Shown: positions 23,562 through 33,270 of the stretch, piece after piece
Position numbering within the stretch: the first letter of the stretch is position 1
How the letters are laid out: every line of letters starts with the position of its first letter
Assembly: GCF_000730385.1 (NCBI RefSeq)
Contig: NZ_CP008849.1
Span: forward strand, 3,038,001-3,102,000
Origin: Alteromonas australica
Lineage (GTDB): Bacteria > Pseudomonadota > Gammaproteobacteria > Enterobacterales > Alteromonadaceae
DNA length: 64,000 bases
Reading direction: 5' to 3'
Made by a program: the position numbers and the translations under genes
Notes under the pieces: model-generated
Databases searched by the model: none
What the model saw: only the letters and a program-made list of their open reading frames with translations
Told to the model about the DNA's origin: nothing

Positions 23562-26138
23562 TTATAGCCGTGATTTAACGGCGGTGATTAGCGCTTGTTT
23601 AACCACAGGTTTAACGATATGCCCTTGCATGCCAGCATCTATACAACGTTTTTTATCCGCTTCCATCGCATTGGCAGTCATGGCCAAAATAGGAATATTG
23701 TCCCACATTGCGTTTTCACGAATATGCTCGGTAGCCTCTATGCCCCCCATAATCGGCATCTGCATATCCATCAATATCAAATGAGGTTTAAATCCGCTGG
23801 ACAAAAGCTCTAAGCACTCTTGCCCATTTTCAGCGAACTTAACAATGGCACCCGCCCCCTTCAACATAGAGCCTGCCACTTGCTGGTTAATTGGATTATC
23901 TTCAACCACTAGAATAAGGGTTTTAGCCAACAGCTTTTCATCGCCCTCTATTGACACACTCTCCATAAGGCTAGTAGAGGATGAGTTACAAGAAATTACC
24001 GTATCGTAGAGCGTAGACGGCGTAAATGGCTTATAAAGCAGATCATCAAATAGAACAAGAGAGTGATCATCAAACCCTTCTCTGTTATGAGAAACAATCA
24101 CTAAGTGCGTTGCTTCTTTTTGCTCTCGTTGCCAAGACGCCAGCGCATCTTTGTTAATCACATCTAAAATAGCTTCATCAATTAAAATGACTCGGGGCAA
24201 ACTTTTAGCTGTTTTGTGCGACGCTAATTCTTCAACACTCGTAGCCACGTATGAGGGCCACCCAAGCACTGAACATTGGCGCTTAATACCTGTTTCGACA
24301 TTCACATTTTGGGTAAATATAATGGCTTGATAAGACACTACATCCTGCTCATTAGCGTCTTCTTCTTGCGCCTTAGAGGCTTTTTTCAGTACAACGTTAA
24401 AGTGGAATTTGCTGCCTTTGCCTTTTTGGCTAACCACACCAATTTTTCCATCCATCATTTCAACCAACTGTTTGGCTATACTGAGCCCCAGCCCAGTGCC
24501 ACCAAACTTGCTATTGGTATCTCTACTCGCTTGCGTAAATGCACCAAATACTTGGCTAGCTTGCTCTTCAGTCATACCAATGCCGGTATCTTGAACCTCA
24601 AAGCCCAGCTGAACCGTCTCATCATTTTCCGCGAGTAAATCAACGCTTAAGTTTACTTCCCCTCGCGATGTAAACTTTATTGCATTGCTAATCAAGTTGC
24701 TGATAATTTGATTCAGCCTGACGGAGTCCCCCACTGCATGTTTAGGGCATTTAGGGTCGACATCAATCCACAACTCTATATGTTTACCGTATGCAGCACG
24801 GCTCATCATTTTTCCAACCTGATTGAGCAAACTGTCTAACCGAAACGGCGCCTCAACCATATCTAGCTTTCCGGCTTCTATCTTTGAAAAGTCGAGCACA
24901 TCATCAATAATTCTACTTAGCAAAGAAAAACTCGTGATGGCTTGTTCAATGTTGTCGTTTATTTTTTTGTAATTACGCTCGCCTTGTGTAATTTGTAGTA
25001 AGCCGTAAACACCATTCATCGGTGTGCGGATTTCATGAGACATTCTTGCCAGAAAGTCGGCCTTGGCCTTCTCAGCATTTGTGGCTTTATTCTTTGCCTT
25101 TATTGCTAGCTCTTTTTCCAAGTTCAACTGCCTAAGCAGCCTAATTAACAAATACGCTAAGCCAATTAAAAACAACGCCGCCAACACAAACCCAAGCGTA
25201 ATAAAGTGTTTCGTTCGTTGCATGTATGCCACGACATCAGTGGGCTTTTCCATCACTAGCCAGTAATAAGCGTCTTCAATATCCGTATCTTTTGTATTGC
25301 TGTTACTAATCGGAATGATTCCATCGGTATACTTGGATGAAAAATGCGCTTCTGGGGCTTGGTTTTCATTGCCATTAAAGCGACTTTCAAAGCCAGGAAA
25401 CTGCATGCTAACTTGGTTCTCGGGCCTATCTAGCAACCAACCCCATGCAGTATCGTTAGGCGCTGCGAGAAAGAAGCCATCGGGGTTAATTAGCCAATGC
25501 GCATTTTGCTTTTGAAGGCTGTCTAAGCGGATAAACACCTGACGAAGGTCAAAGTTGAGCACAATTAAACCCGCGACTTCCCCATTCACACGATACTTGG
25601 CTACACTTCTAATCGTGGGGCGGTAAGGAAGTTCTACAACACCCCGCTCTTTGTTTAAATCTAAGGGCGAAATATAAAAGTCTTTTGGCGACTCCACCGC
25701 TTCAATAAAATAATACCGATCAGCTTTGTTTTGCAAGTCTTGCGTGTCTCGCCAAATAAGGGCATCAGAGGATTTTTCTGCGCGTAATTGTTCTTGCCCA
25801 TCTAAGGTAATATAACGAATTTGCTGCAAATTAGGGTAAACATTAAAAAGCGCCGACCAATGAGATGTAAGATAGCTTTTCGCTTTCTCTTCAACTAGTG
25901 CGTCGGTTATTAGCGTGCTTTGGCTTTCTTGAATAGCAATTGAACGCGCATCCAAAACGACGTTGTTAATTTGGTTTTGGAAATCCTTACGCAACACATC
26001 GAATTGTTGGTCGATTGCGTCGTTACTGAACCGCTTAGTTTCAATCCATAAAATGTTGGCTAATACAGCCAAAATACAGATAAAAATGGCGCAGAAAACA
26101 GCAATAACAAGATCGGACTTTGATACTTTTTTGAACAC
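23562..26138 (-). CDS. Cache-type hybrid sensor histidine kinase
   Basis: 858 residues. Two transmembrane helices (about 11-32 and 305-330) enclose a periplasmic dCache-like sensor (FYISPLDLNKERGVVELPYRPTIR, VAGLIVLNFDL). After a short coiled coil come HisKA with H368 (MSHEIRTPMNG), the ATPase domain (NLISNAIKF, DTGIGMT, GGTGLGLSIAKQL), a degenerate receiver-like segment (about 600-700), and an intact receiver with D791 (LMDMQMPIMGG). No cognate regulator is adjacent, so phosphate probably passes to a distant HPt. The ligand is unknown; dCache domains bind amino acids, carboxylates or amines. Confidence 0.88.
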   Translation of the reverse strand: MFKKVSKSDLVIAVFCAIFICILAVLANILWIETKRFSNDAIDQQFDVLRKDFQNQINNVVLDARSIAIQESQSTLITDALVEEKAKSYLTSHWSALFNVYPNLQQIRYITLDGQEQLRAEKSSDALIWRDTQDLQNKADRYYFIEAVESPKDFYISPLDLNKERGVVELPYRPTIRSVAKYRVNGEVAGLIVLNFDLRQVFIRLDSLQKQNAHWLINPDGFFLAAPNDTAWGWLLDRPENQVSMQFPGFESRFNGNENQAPEAHFSSKYTDGIIPISNSNTKDTDIEDAYYWLVMEKPTDVVAYMQRTKHFITLGFVLAALFLIGLAYLLIRLLRQLNLEKELAIKAKNKATNAEKAKADFLARMSHEIRTPMNGVYGLLQITQGERNYKKINDNIEQAITSFSLLSRIIDDVLDFSKIEAGKLDMVEAPFRLDSLLNQVGKMMSRAAYGKHIELWIDVDPKCPKHAVGDSVRLNQIISNLISNAIKFTSRGEVNLSVDLLAENDETVQLGFEVQDTGIGMTEEQASQVFGAFTQASRDTNSKFGGTGLGLSIAKQLVEMMDGKIGVVSQKGKGSKFHFNVVLKKASKAQEEDANEQDVVSYQAIIFTQNVNVETGIKRQCSVLGWPSYVATSVEELASHKTAKSLPRVILIDEAILDVINKDALASWQREQKEATHLVIVSHNREGFDDHSLVLFDDLLYKPFTPSTLYDTVISCNSSSTSLMESVSIEGDEKLLAKTLILVVEDNPINQQVAGSMLKGAGAIVKFAENGQECLELLSSGFKPHLILMDMQMPIMGGIEATEHIRENAMWDNIPILAMTANAMEADKKRCIDAGMQGHIVKPVVKQALITAVKSRL

Positions 26139-26270
26139 TATGCATCCTTTCGGTTTAACGCAACGACCACACTACGTAGACCAAAGTATAATACCTAACT
26201 TACATCTTGCCGTGAATGTATATTTATTTTGTGCAAAAGAAACAAGGATTAGCGAATGTAAGGCAACAAA

Positions 26271-26320
26271 AAAGGGGTCAGAGTACTTTTTAAAGTAAAT
26301 TAAAGTACTCTGACCCCATT
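26271..26320. repeat. REP-like palindrome 10
   Basis: Core arms 26274-26286 and 26305-26317, between two minus-strand genes. It sits before the kinase gene start and just after the end of the ABC/M1 gene in the direction of transcription. Confidence 0.9.
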
Positions 26321-26339
26321 ATTTTTTACTTGGCGAGGT

Positions 26340-29300
26340 TTAAAGTTGGATAACGTTATCGCCGCTGTCTCTGTCGATCATTTTCACGAATGGATCAACG
26401 CCCACATATGCAGGCCTTTCTTCTACCGTAACGGTAATGGTGTTTTCCCCATTCGTTAGCTTGTGCTTTTGGTTGTAAAGCACTTTAGTGTCACCAGATA
26501 CATCCTCAGGATCACCGCTAAACAGCGCAATATCAATGTACTCATCTACTTCGCGTTCTGTCTCGCGACCATCGCCTTCTGCTTCAAATTTTGCCGCTGA
26601 AACTGTCATGGTGACTTGAATTTTGCCCTCGTTGGTTTCGTCAGTTTCGGCGGATAGCATCTTCAGGTCGTACAGCGTAATGCGTTCAAACAAATCTGCA
26701 ATAAACTGCTGCTCTTCTTCTGTGGCCTGTGTGTTTAGAGCAGCCTGAAGATCTAACGTAGTTGGATACGGAGCATCACTGAACTTGTAGTCTTCTAAGA
26801 AGTTTTTAAGCGCGGTGTTAACCCGCTCTTCACCTAAACGGTCGAGGATTGCCATCATGACAACAGAGCCTTTGCGATAGTGAATGTACTGCTGATTTTC
26901 ACTTCGCATAAACGGCATTTCCTCAATCAGTTCACTGCCGCGACCACGCAGATACCGGTCGAGTTCGTATTTGAGGAAACGACGCATTTTCTCTTCACCA
27001 AAGCGTTCACGTAGCACCATAATGGCACTGTACTGAGACAGGCTTTCAACGATAATTGATTGGCCCTGTACATTTGCCGCGCCCACCTGATGCCCCCACC
27101 ATTGGTGAGCAACTTCGTGCGCCGTAACATAGTACACGTAGTCGATATCCTCTGGGTCGCGCAGGTCCGCAATAAACCCTATTTCCTCAGAGTACGGCAC
27201 AGTATTAGCAAAGCTCTGTGCAAATGAGCGATAGCCTGGAAACTCAATAATCCGCATCTGTCGGTGCTGATAAGGGCCAAACGCGTGAGTGAAATAATCA
27301 AGTGAATCTTTCACACTTTTTACCATCACATCCACGTTCCAGTTGTGTTCAGGGTGGTAATACACCTCGATATTCACGCCATTGTGAACGTCCTTTTTAA
27401 CGTTGTGACGGGCTGAAAGGTAAGAAAAGAAATTTACGATGGGTGCATCCATTTTATAATGGAAATAGCGACGCCCATTGTCTTGCCATTCTTTTTGCAA
27501 ATAGCCTGGGGCGATAGCTATTTGGTCGCTACTGGTAGACACGGTGGTTTCAAAGTCGATAAAGGTGACGCCCTTACCAAAGCCACTTTCGCGGTAACGA
27601 GAGGTATCTTCCAGTTTATTTGCACGAGGGCGCTGTGGTAAATCACGTTTACGTCGCTCGTGTCGGTCTGTTATCAGGTATTGTGCATTAAATCCGAAAG
27701 AAGGAAACAACGAGGCGTTATCAATGAAAGTCCCATTTTCAGCTACCTGAAGGTCGAAATTGCCGTCTTTAAAACCCTTGCTTTCACGCAGTACCGTTAA
27801 CGTACCATTTCGCGTTTCACCTGGTTGTAATGGTTCATCGAACGACAACCAGGCCGCACGAAGGTTGTCGAACCGCTCGGTAATTTTCGCCCCCGTAACT
27901 TCCATATCCCATTGTGTGGTGAATCGCGGTACGGAAATTAAAGTGCGTGAAATCGGCGCATCGAATGGGTTGCTAACGGTAAAGTCAGCTGATGCCTCAA
28001 TACGACGCGCGGTTGGATAAATGTCTACGCTCGCATTAATGCGAGTGACCACTGGAATGGCGTCATCCTCAAATTGTACGAATTGGCGTTCGTATTCATG
28101 TTGCACCTCGAAGGTTTCATCCTGTGTAAGGAAAGTATTCACTACCTTGGTGTTGTAATGAATATAGCCGCCCGTAAGTACAAATACGATAAGGCTAGCA
28201 GCCAGCAGTGTCTTTCCAGAGGTGCCCAACTGATAGCTCAATAGCTTGAATCGGTGTTTTAGCGAAACCTCTGGGCCACGCTGCCACATGGCATAGCCAA
28301 TAGTGAAAAGCGCAAGCGATAGCGCGCTCCAATACAGCATGTACCAAGCGAACGGCCCTAGGAACCAGCCCCAGCCATTTAAGTCGGAATACAATACCTG
28401 GGGGGCGTCGCTGAAGCTCCACATATTGTGCTCAAGCCCAAGTTCAGCAAACACCAAGCTAATAATAAAATAAGCAACGAACAGTAACATGCCCACAAAC
28501 TTATTCGGGCTTAATACCTGAATAAAAAATGCCAGCACAGCCAGTAAGGCCCAAGGAACCCAAGACACAAAATAGACGCCAATCAGATAAGTACCAAAAT
28601 CAAAATTGAAATAACCTTGAGTGGCCTGGAAAATCACCGTAAAGATAATGCCAATGGCATACAATAAAGCGGTTACAGCCCACATCGCAAGTAGCTTAGA
28701 CACCCAAAATACAAGGTTAAATGCTGGGGTCGCATCGACGATATCGCCCATACCTGAACCACGCTCGCGCCACACTATTTCACCGCTGTAGTAGGTGATA
28801 ACAATAAGCATCATCAGCCCGTAGCTGTCACGAATGAACTCCACCATCTTGTAAGTTAACGGCCAATCAGGTGTACCGTAAATACCGCCTATGGGCACAA
28901 AGAAAACCGCAGTAAGGTTAAACAAAGTGAATATCATCAGTACAAGAAGGGCTGGGCTAAACATCACCTGGCGCATTTCAAAGCCAATACGCGCTAGCAA
29001 CTTACCAAATTGACTGCCACTGTGTGCTTTTATGGTGAGGTTCAGCGTTGAAGGCGGGGGAACTTGAGAGGCTTTGGATGGCTTCTCGTTACGGGCTTTT
29101 TGCTGCCAATGCATGTGATAAATACTGCCGACTGTGGCCAATATCAGTGCGCCTATACCTAGCCAGATAAGACGATTATGTAACAACACTCCTTCCAGCG
29201 ACACAACTGCGGTGTTCTTATCAAATACCGTCCAATATCGGGTTATCTCTGCATACGTGCGCAGACCAAATGGGTCAAGCAATGCGCCAATGGTACGGTA

Positions 29301-29897
29301 TTCAGGCTCAGACGTTACCACTCCGCTAATAAGGTAAAAAATAAAAATACCCATGGCGACCAGATACGCCGCCATCATAGAACGCAGGCGCTGGGCAATG
29401 GCATAAAAAATCATACCTAGTGCCAGCATACTGGGCACGGAGAAGTAGAAAAAGGTTGTTAGATAGAAGCTTAAGTGTGTTGGTCCTATTCGCTCTTGAT
29501 CTACCCACGGCATTAAAGAGCCCAATAATATAGCGATGGGAACCATGGCAAACACACTGATGCTTATCAAATAAGCGCCTATGAAACGGCCCAAATGGTA
29601 AGACAACGGCGTTATGGGGCGGGTATAGACCAGTTCCCCCATATTGCTTGAGTGATTTCGTGTGGCTGTGCCTGAAACAAAGTTCACCAAGAGGAATAAC
29701 GCAAAAATCCCCATGATGAGCGTGGTTTGTGTAATAGCAAACGAGCCGTTATAAAGCACATTACCGCCACCACCAATACGCACATTGTCGGTGGTTGTGG
29801 CCATAAAGGGAAGTAAGAAAAACGCCAACATAGTGACGTAAAACGAAGGTTGGCGAAGGTAATAACGCCACTCAAAAGTTAGGCTATTTAGAAACAT
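26340..29897 (-). CDS. ABC transporter permease fused to an M1-type aminopeptidase
   Basis: 1185 residues. The first 560 or so hold two sets of about six transmembrane helices (ABC-2-like permease halves, with a break near 270-310). The rest is a periplasmic M1-like peptidase: a beta-rich N-terminal part, then HEVAHQWWGH (H927, E928, H931) and a third ligand E951 in VESLSQY. The exopeptidase GAMEN motif is not visible; the corresponding stretch reads YRSFAQSFANTVPYSEEIG, so substrate choice may differ from typical aminopeptidases. RBS GGAGACC lies just after the stop of the ATPase gene, showing coupling. Together they may export and process a peptide. Confidence 0.88.
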   Translation of the reverse strand: MFLNSLTFEWRYYLRQPSFYVTMLAFFLLPFMATTTDNVRIGGGGNVLYNGSFAITQTTLIMGIFALFLLVNFVSGTATRNHSSNMGELVYTRPITPLSYHLGRFIGAYLISISVFAMVPIAILLGSLMPWVDQERIGPTHLSFYLTTFFYFSVPSMLALGMIFYAIAQRLRSMMAAYLVAMGIFIFYLISGVVTSEPEYRTIGALLDPFGLRTYAEITRYWTVFDKNTAVVSLEGVLLHNRLIWLGIGALILATVGSIYHMHWQQKARNEKPSKASQVPPPSTLNLTIKAHSGSQFGKLLARIGFEMRQVMFSPALLVLMIFTLFNLTAVFFVPIGGIYGTPDWPLTYKMVEFIRDSYGLMMLIVITYYSGEIVWRERGSGMGDIVDATPAFNLVFWVSKLLAMWAVTALLYAIGIIFTVIFQATQGYFNFDFGTYLIGVYFVSWVPWALLAVLAFFIQVLSPNKFVGMLLFVAYFIISLVFAELGLEHNMWSFSDAPQVLYSDLNGWGWFLGPFAWYMLYWSALSLALFTIGYAMWQRGPEVSLKHRFKLLSYQLGTSGKTLLAASLIVFVLTGGYIHYNTKVVNTFLTQDETFEVQHEYERQFVQFEDDAIPVVTRINASVDIYPTARRIEASADFTVSNPFDAPISRTLISVPRFTTQWDMEVTGAKITERFDNLRAAWLSFDEPLQPGETRNGTLTVLRESKGFKDGNFDLQVAENGTFIDNASLFPSFGFNAQYLITDRHERRKRDLPQRPRANKLEDTSRYRESGFGKGVTFIDFETTVSTSSDQIAIAPGYLQKEWQDNGRRYFHYKMDAPIVNFFSYLSARHNVKKDVHNGVNIEVYYHPEHNWNVDVMVKSVKDSLDYFTHAFGPYQHRQMRIIEFPGYRSFAQSFANTVPYSEEIGFIADLRDPEDIDYVYYVTAHEVAHQWWGHQVGAANVQGQSIIVESLSQYSAIMVLRERFGEEKMRRFLKYELDRYLRGRGSELIEEMPFMRSENQQYIHYRKGSVVMMAILDRLGEERVNTALKNFLEDYKFSDAPYPTTLDLQAALNTQATEEEQQFIADLFERITLYDLKMLSAETDETNEGKIQVTMTVSAAKFEAEGDGRETEREVDEYIDIALFSGDPEDVSGDTKVLYNQKHKLTNGENTITVTVEERPAYVGVDPFVKMIDRDSGDNVIQL

Positions 29898-29908
29898 CTT
29901 TGGTCTCC

Positions 29909-30790
29909 TTACGCAGCAGTCGCAGCGCGGCTGTTATGCAGCGTAGAGAAATAGACGTCTTCAAGGTTAGCGGGCGCCTGTTCAAAGCCTTCAGGCGAAG
30001 TGTCTGCCATCACGTGTATAACGTGCTTACCGGCAATGAGGCGAGCAGAGATAATGTTAAGGTGCTGCTCAAGCTCTCGATACTCGTCTTGGCTAACCTG
30101 TTTGCGCCAGATACGCCCAGTCAGCTCATGGGTCAAACTGATGGGATTACCTTCCAGTAATATTTTACCCTGCCCTAACACCGCCATTTTCGGGCAAAGC
30201 TCTGACACGTCGTCAACAATATGGGTAGAAAGTATGATGACTTTCTCTTCACCCAGGCTAACCAGCAAATTATGGAACCGGTTTCGCTCTTCAGGGTCGA
30301 GTCCTGCCGTTGGTTCATCAACGATAATAAGATCAGGGTCGCCCAATAACGCCTGAGCAATACCAAAACGTTGACGCATACCTCCAGAATACCCGCTCAC
30401 GGCTTTATCTCTGTGTTGCCATAAGTTTGTGTGAACCAATAGGCTTTCTACTGCGTCTTTGCGCTCCGAACTATTATTGATCCCTTTTAGCACCGCTAGG
30501 TGATCAAGTAACTTTTCAGCACTAATGCGCGGATAAACACCGAAATCCTGTGGCAAATAACCTAGGCGCTGCCGCAACCCGTTGGGATCTGCCAATACAT
30601 CAATGTCATCAAACTGAATAGTGCCGGTATCGGGCGTTTGCAAAGTCGCAATAGTTCTCATCAATGACGATTTGCCGGCGCCGTTTGGGCCAAGTAGCCC
30701 AAACATTCCCTTGGGAATTGACAAGTTTATTCCGTTCAGGGCTTTAACCCCATTTGGATAGGTTTTGGTAAGGCCGCTTATATTGAGCAT
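29909..30790 (-). CDS. ABC transporter ATP-binding protein
   Basis: 293 residues with Walker A (LGPNGAGKSS), the Q loop (LGYLPQDFGVYP), the signature YSGGMRQR, Walker B (LIIVDEPTAG) and the H loop (ILSTHIVDD). It is of the ABC-2/drug-exporter type (CcmA-like). The C-terminal extension (about 215-293) is typical of such ATPases. The ATG at 30790 has GGAA 5-6 bases upstream. Its partner is the permease-peptidase fusion 11 bp downstream, so the pair probably forms the whole transporter. Confidence 0.88.
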   Translation of the reverse strand: MLNISGLTKTYPNGVKALNGINLSIPKGMFGLLGPNGAGKSSLMRTIATLQTPDTGTIQFDDIDVLADPNGLRQRLGYLPQDFGVYPRISAEKLLDHLAVLKGINNSSERKDAVESLLVHTNLWQHRDKAVSGYSGGMRQRFGIAQALLGDPDLIIVDEPTAGLDPEERNRFHNLLVSLGEEKVIILSTHIVDDVSELCPKMAVLGQGKILLEGNPISLTHELTGRIWRKQVSQDEYRELEQHLNIISARLIAGKHVIHVMADTSPEGFEQAPANLEDVYFSTLHNSRAATAA

Positions 30791-30991
30791 GATCATTCCA
30801 TGGTTTTTTATTATTGAAATTCCAACCTACCCACTATTTTTTGTATTGTTAATATGAAAGTTGTAACAAAGTGCAAAATTTGTTCAACACTTTGCAAATG
30901 GAAGCAAGTCAAAAATCGCTAACGTAGACTTCAATACATTGAAAAATAAAGAAAATCACAAAACCAGCTATTTTAATGGAATTGAGCGCAA

Positions 30992-31043
30992 AAAAGGGGT
31001 CAGAGTACTTTTTGCAAAATCGTAATGTACTCTGACCCCATTT
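30992..31043. repeat. REP-like palindrome 11
   Basis: Core arms 30996-31008 and 31027-31039. The whole element including its loop is identical to that at 33685-33738. It lies just after the end of the metzincin gene in the minus direction. Confidence 0.9.
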
Positions 31044-31051
31044 CTTTGTTT

Positions 31052-32107
31052 TTACTCAAGTAGGACCAGCAAAGACTCTTTCTCTTTAACAGAGATATTC
31101 TCTGACTGAATTTTAAGTTTGAGTACCTCTAGTGCTGCCTCTCTCGACAATTCAACATCCTGTGTCAGAAGAGCCTGCTCTCCCATACGCCCTTTAGTAG
31201 CAACGGTCACTTGTTCGGGGTATAAACTTCGTAACATCATATTTTTTTGTTTGGTACTGGCAATGGAAGAATAAAACGAATTCGCAAATAGCTTATCCTT
31301 TTCAGATAAAGTAGCGTGCACTTCTGCGTAACAGTGACTCTTCTCTCCTTGCTTATAATACTCCGTAGGGAACGGGTACAACATAATCGAATTTTCATCA
31401 AACGGCGATGTTTGTACGTCGTCTAAATACATCGTTTTAATGTTGGCAATTGCTTCATCTCTGCTCCAATGAAAAGGCGGAGATTCAAGTTTCTCGTAAA
31501 TTTTCTCTAAATCATATTCTTGCTCGCAAGCACTATTTTCCCCTTGGTGCTCATGGACCAACCCTAAAGCATGTCCAAATTCATGTAGCACCCAATGCGT
31601 AAAAACGCCATCGCCGGAAGGCTTCGACTTTGAAAATCCACCAAGTATCATTGTTGGATTGTGCGCTGCAACTTTCCGTATACCTAGTTGACCTCGATAG
31701 GTTGAAAGAGAACTGCCACTAAACGAGATCCGTATATTTTCACCAGGGTATTCGCCCTTGCAATCCTGTGGTTTTCGTCGCGGCCCGAAATCAAACAAGT
31801 CCTCTTTGATTGCCTTTGACCATTGCTCTGCTGCCTTTTTAACTCGAACTCGATCGCCCTTGTCGCCATCCAAAAAGCAAACGGTCAAAGGTACATCAGA
31901 CAACGCCCACTTTGCAGCCACATCTAACACGTATTTATAGTTATTTGCATCATCAACATCTTTCTCCCACAGCGCTTCCAGCGATTGGTAATTTGAAATA
32001 CTCAATTGAAAAGGCTTTTCAATTATCAAATCTTCGTTAGTTTGGCTTAGGCAAATTGAAGATAAGCAAATAAATGAAAGATACGGTAACGCGTTCCACC
32101 TACTCAT
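31052..32107 (-). CDS. Exported astacin-like (metzincin) metallopeptidase
   Basis: 351 residues with a signal peptide (about 1-22). The zinc site HEFGHALGLVHEH (HExxHxxGxxHE) near residue 180 and the Met-turn SIMLYPFP some 60 residues later define a metzincin, closest to the astacin/M12A type. A flanking segment FSGSSLSTYRGQLG matches the substrate cleft edge strand of such enzymes. No prodomain or C-terminal module is clear; the last 60 residues are helical. Its start overlaps the stop of the upstream lipoprotein gene by ATGA, so the two are made together and may form a pair. Confidence 0.85.
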   Translation of the reverse strand: MSRWNALPYLSFICLSSICLSQTNEDLIIEKPFQLSISNYQSLEALWEKDVDDANNYKYVLDVAAKWALSDVPLTVCFLDGDKGDRVRVKKAAEQWSKAIKEDLFDFGPRRKPQDCKGEYPGENIRISFSGSSLSTYRGQLGIRKVAAHNPTMILGGFSKSKPSGDGVFTHWVLHEFGHALGLVHEHQGENSACEQEYDLEKIYEKLESPPFHWSRDEAIANIKTMYLDDVQTSPFDENSIMLYPFPTEYYKQGEKSHCYAEVHATLSEKDKLFANSFYSSIASTKQKNMMLRSLYPEQVTVATKGRMGEQALLTQDVELSREAALEVLKLKIQSENISVKEKESLLVLLE

Positions 32108-33270
32108 TGGTGGCTACACAAAGTAGTAGGATCCAACTCTTTCAATGCTTCGCAGGCCTTCCTAGCTTGGAGCTCAGCTAAGCGCTGGTGGTCTTCAGAT
32201 TCGCCAGACGCATCGACGATGGCAACTTTCGTTGTTTGATAAGCAATCTGAGCATCGAGAAGCTTCTTTGCTACCTCATCTTTATCTTCCGGAACAAGCT
32301 TCGCCACCGCCGCTGTTGACAGTGTCTCTTTGGCTTCACCCAGTATTGCGGCCACTAACTTTGCTCCATCACTAGGTTTATTTGTTTGTATATTGGAAGC
32401 TTTCAATTTAATGGGAGAGTAGTGCGTTATTTTATTCTCTGCGTTTAAGTGATGCTGGCTAATAAAAGATAACAGCGACTCTTTTGACATCCCCACTGTC
32501 CGAATCCACCCAGACTCTTTGCCCTTTTTAAATTTTAAGGGAGCGTAGAATAAGCCTGGTTTTACCGTACCAAAATTAAACGCTGCAGACGCCAATACAA
32601 CTGAATCTGGAGTCGAACCAGGGCCAACGAGTTCATAACTGTAAACCAATTCTGTTGAGTTTTTGTTGGTAAGTAGATTCTTAATATCAAGATACTGACT
32701 AACAAACTTAAATGCAGACGCATCTTTGGAGAACTCTAATTTACTCTCAAAAATAGAGTAAACCTCACTAACAAAGATCTCATTATCCTTCAGCCTTTGA
32801 TGAACTTCGTTGTCACGCGTGTCTATATTGGCAAGAGTAACTTGTGACGAGGTATTGTCTAATTCATCAAGTAAACCGCTTTCCAACGCTTCGTCTTCAA
32901 AAACGCCAGTGATACTAGTAATACACTTAAAGTCACTATTCCATTTTGGATATTTATCCTCTTTGTCATAGGTGTATAAGTAAAATTCAGTAGTGCTTAC
33001 CTTTTGTACTTTCTTCACTTTGGTCAGAGATTCAGTAACTTGATCGATAAACCAGTTAACCGCTACTGGAATGAGTGTGGCAGCAACAACGGCGCCTATT
33101 CCCTTATCCATAGCGCTATTATTGGAAGTAACCAAACACTGATTGCTAATATAAGTTCTCGTTTCTACAACGGTTAAATCTTGTCGTTTTCCCGTTGCAC
33201 TGCATGAAATAATCGCAGTAGAGAACATTAAGGTGGCTAACAATTTATTATTAAAAGTAGTTTTCATCAT
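32104..33270 (-). CDS. Lipoprotein coupled to the metzincin gene, unknown function
   Basis: 388 residues. A lipoprotein signal ends TAIISC near residue 23. A short hydrophobic stretch (GAVVAATLIPVAVNWFIDQV, about residues 58-77) follows, then a mixed alpha/beta body without recognisable catalytic motif; the C-terminal 90 residues are helical and charged (ETLSTAAVAKLVPEDKDEVAKK). I do not recognise the family. The last codons overlap the start of the metallopeptidase gene by 4 bases, so the lipoprotein could be its substrate, inhibitor or anchor. Start chosen at the first of two adjacent ATGs; GGGAAAGG precedes. Confidence 0.7.
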   Translation of the reverse strand: MMKTTFNNKLLATLMFSTAIISCSATGKRQDLTVVETRTYISNQCLVTSNNSAMDKGIGAVVAATLIPVAVNWFIDQVTESLTKVKKVQKVSTTEFYLYTYDKEDKYPKWNSDFKCITSITGVFEDEALESGLLDELDNTSSQVTLANIDTRDNEVHQRLKDNEIFVSEVYSIFESKLEFSKDASAFKFVSQYLDIKNLLTNKNSTELVYSYELVGPGSTPDSVVLASAAFNFGTVKPGLFYAPLKFKKGKESGWIRTVGMSKESLLSFISQHHLNAENKITHYSPIKLKASNIQTNKPSDGAKLVAAILGEAKETLSTAAVAKLVPEDKDEVAKKLLDAQIAYQTTKVAIVDASGESEDHQRLAELQARKACEALKELDPTTLCSHQ

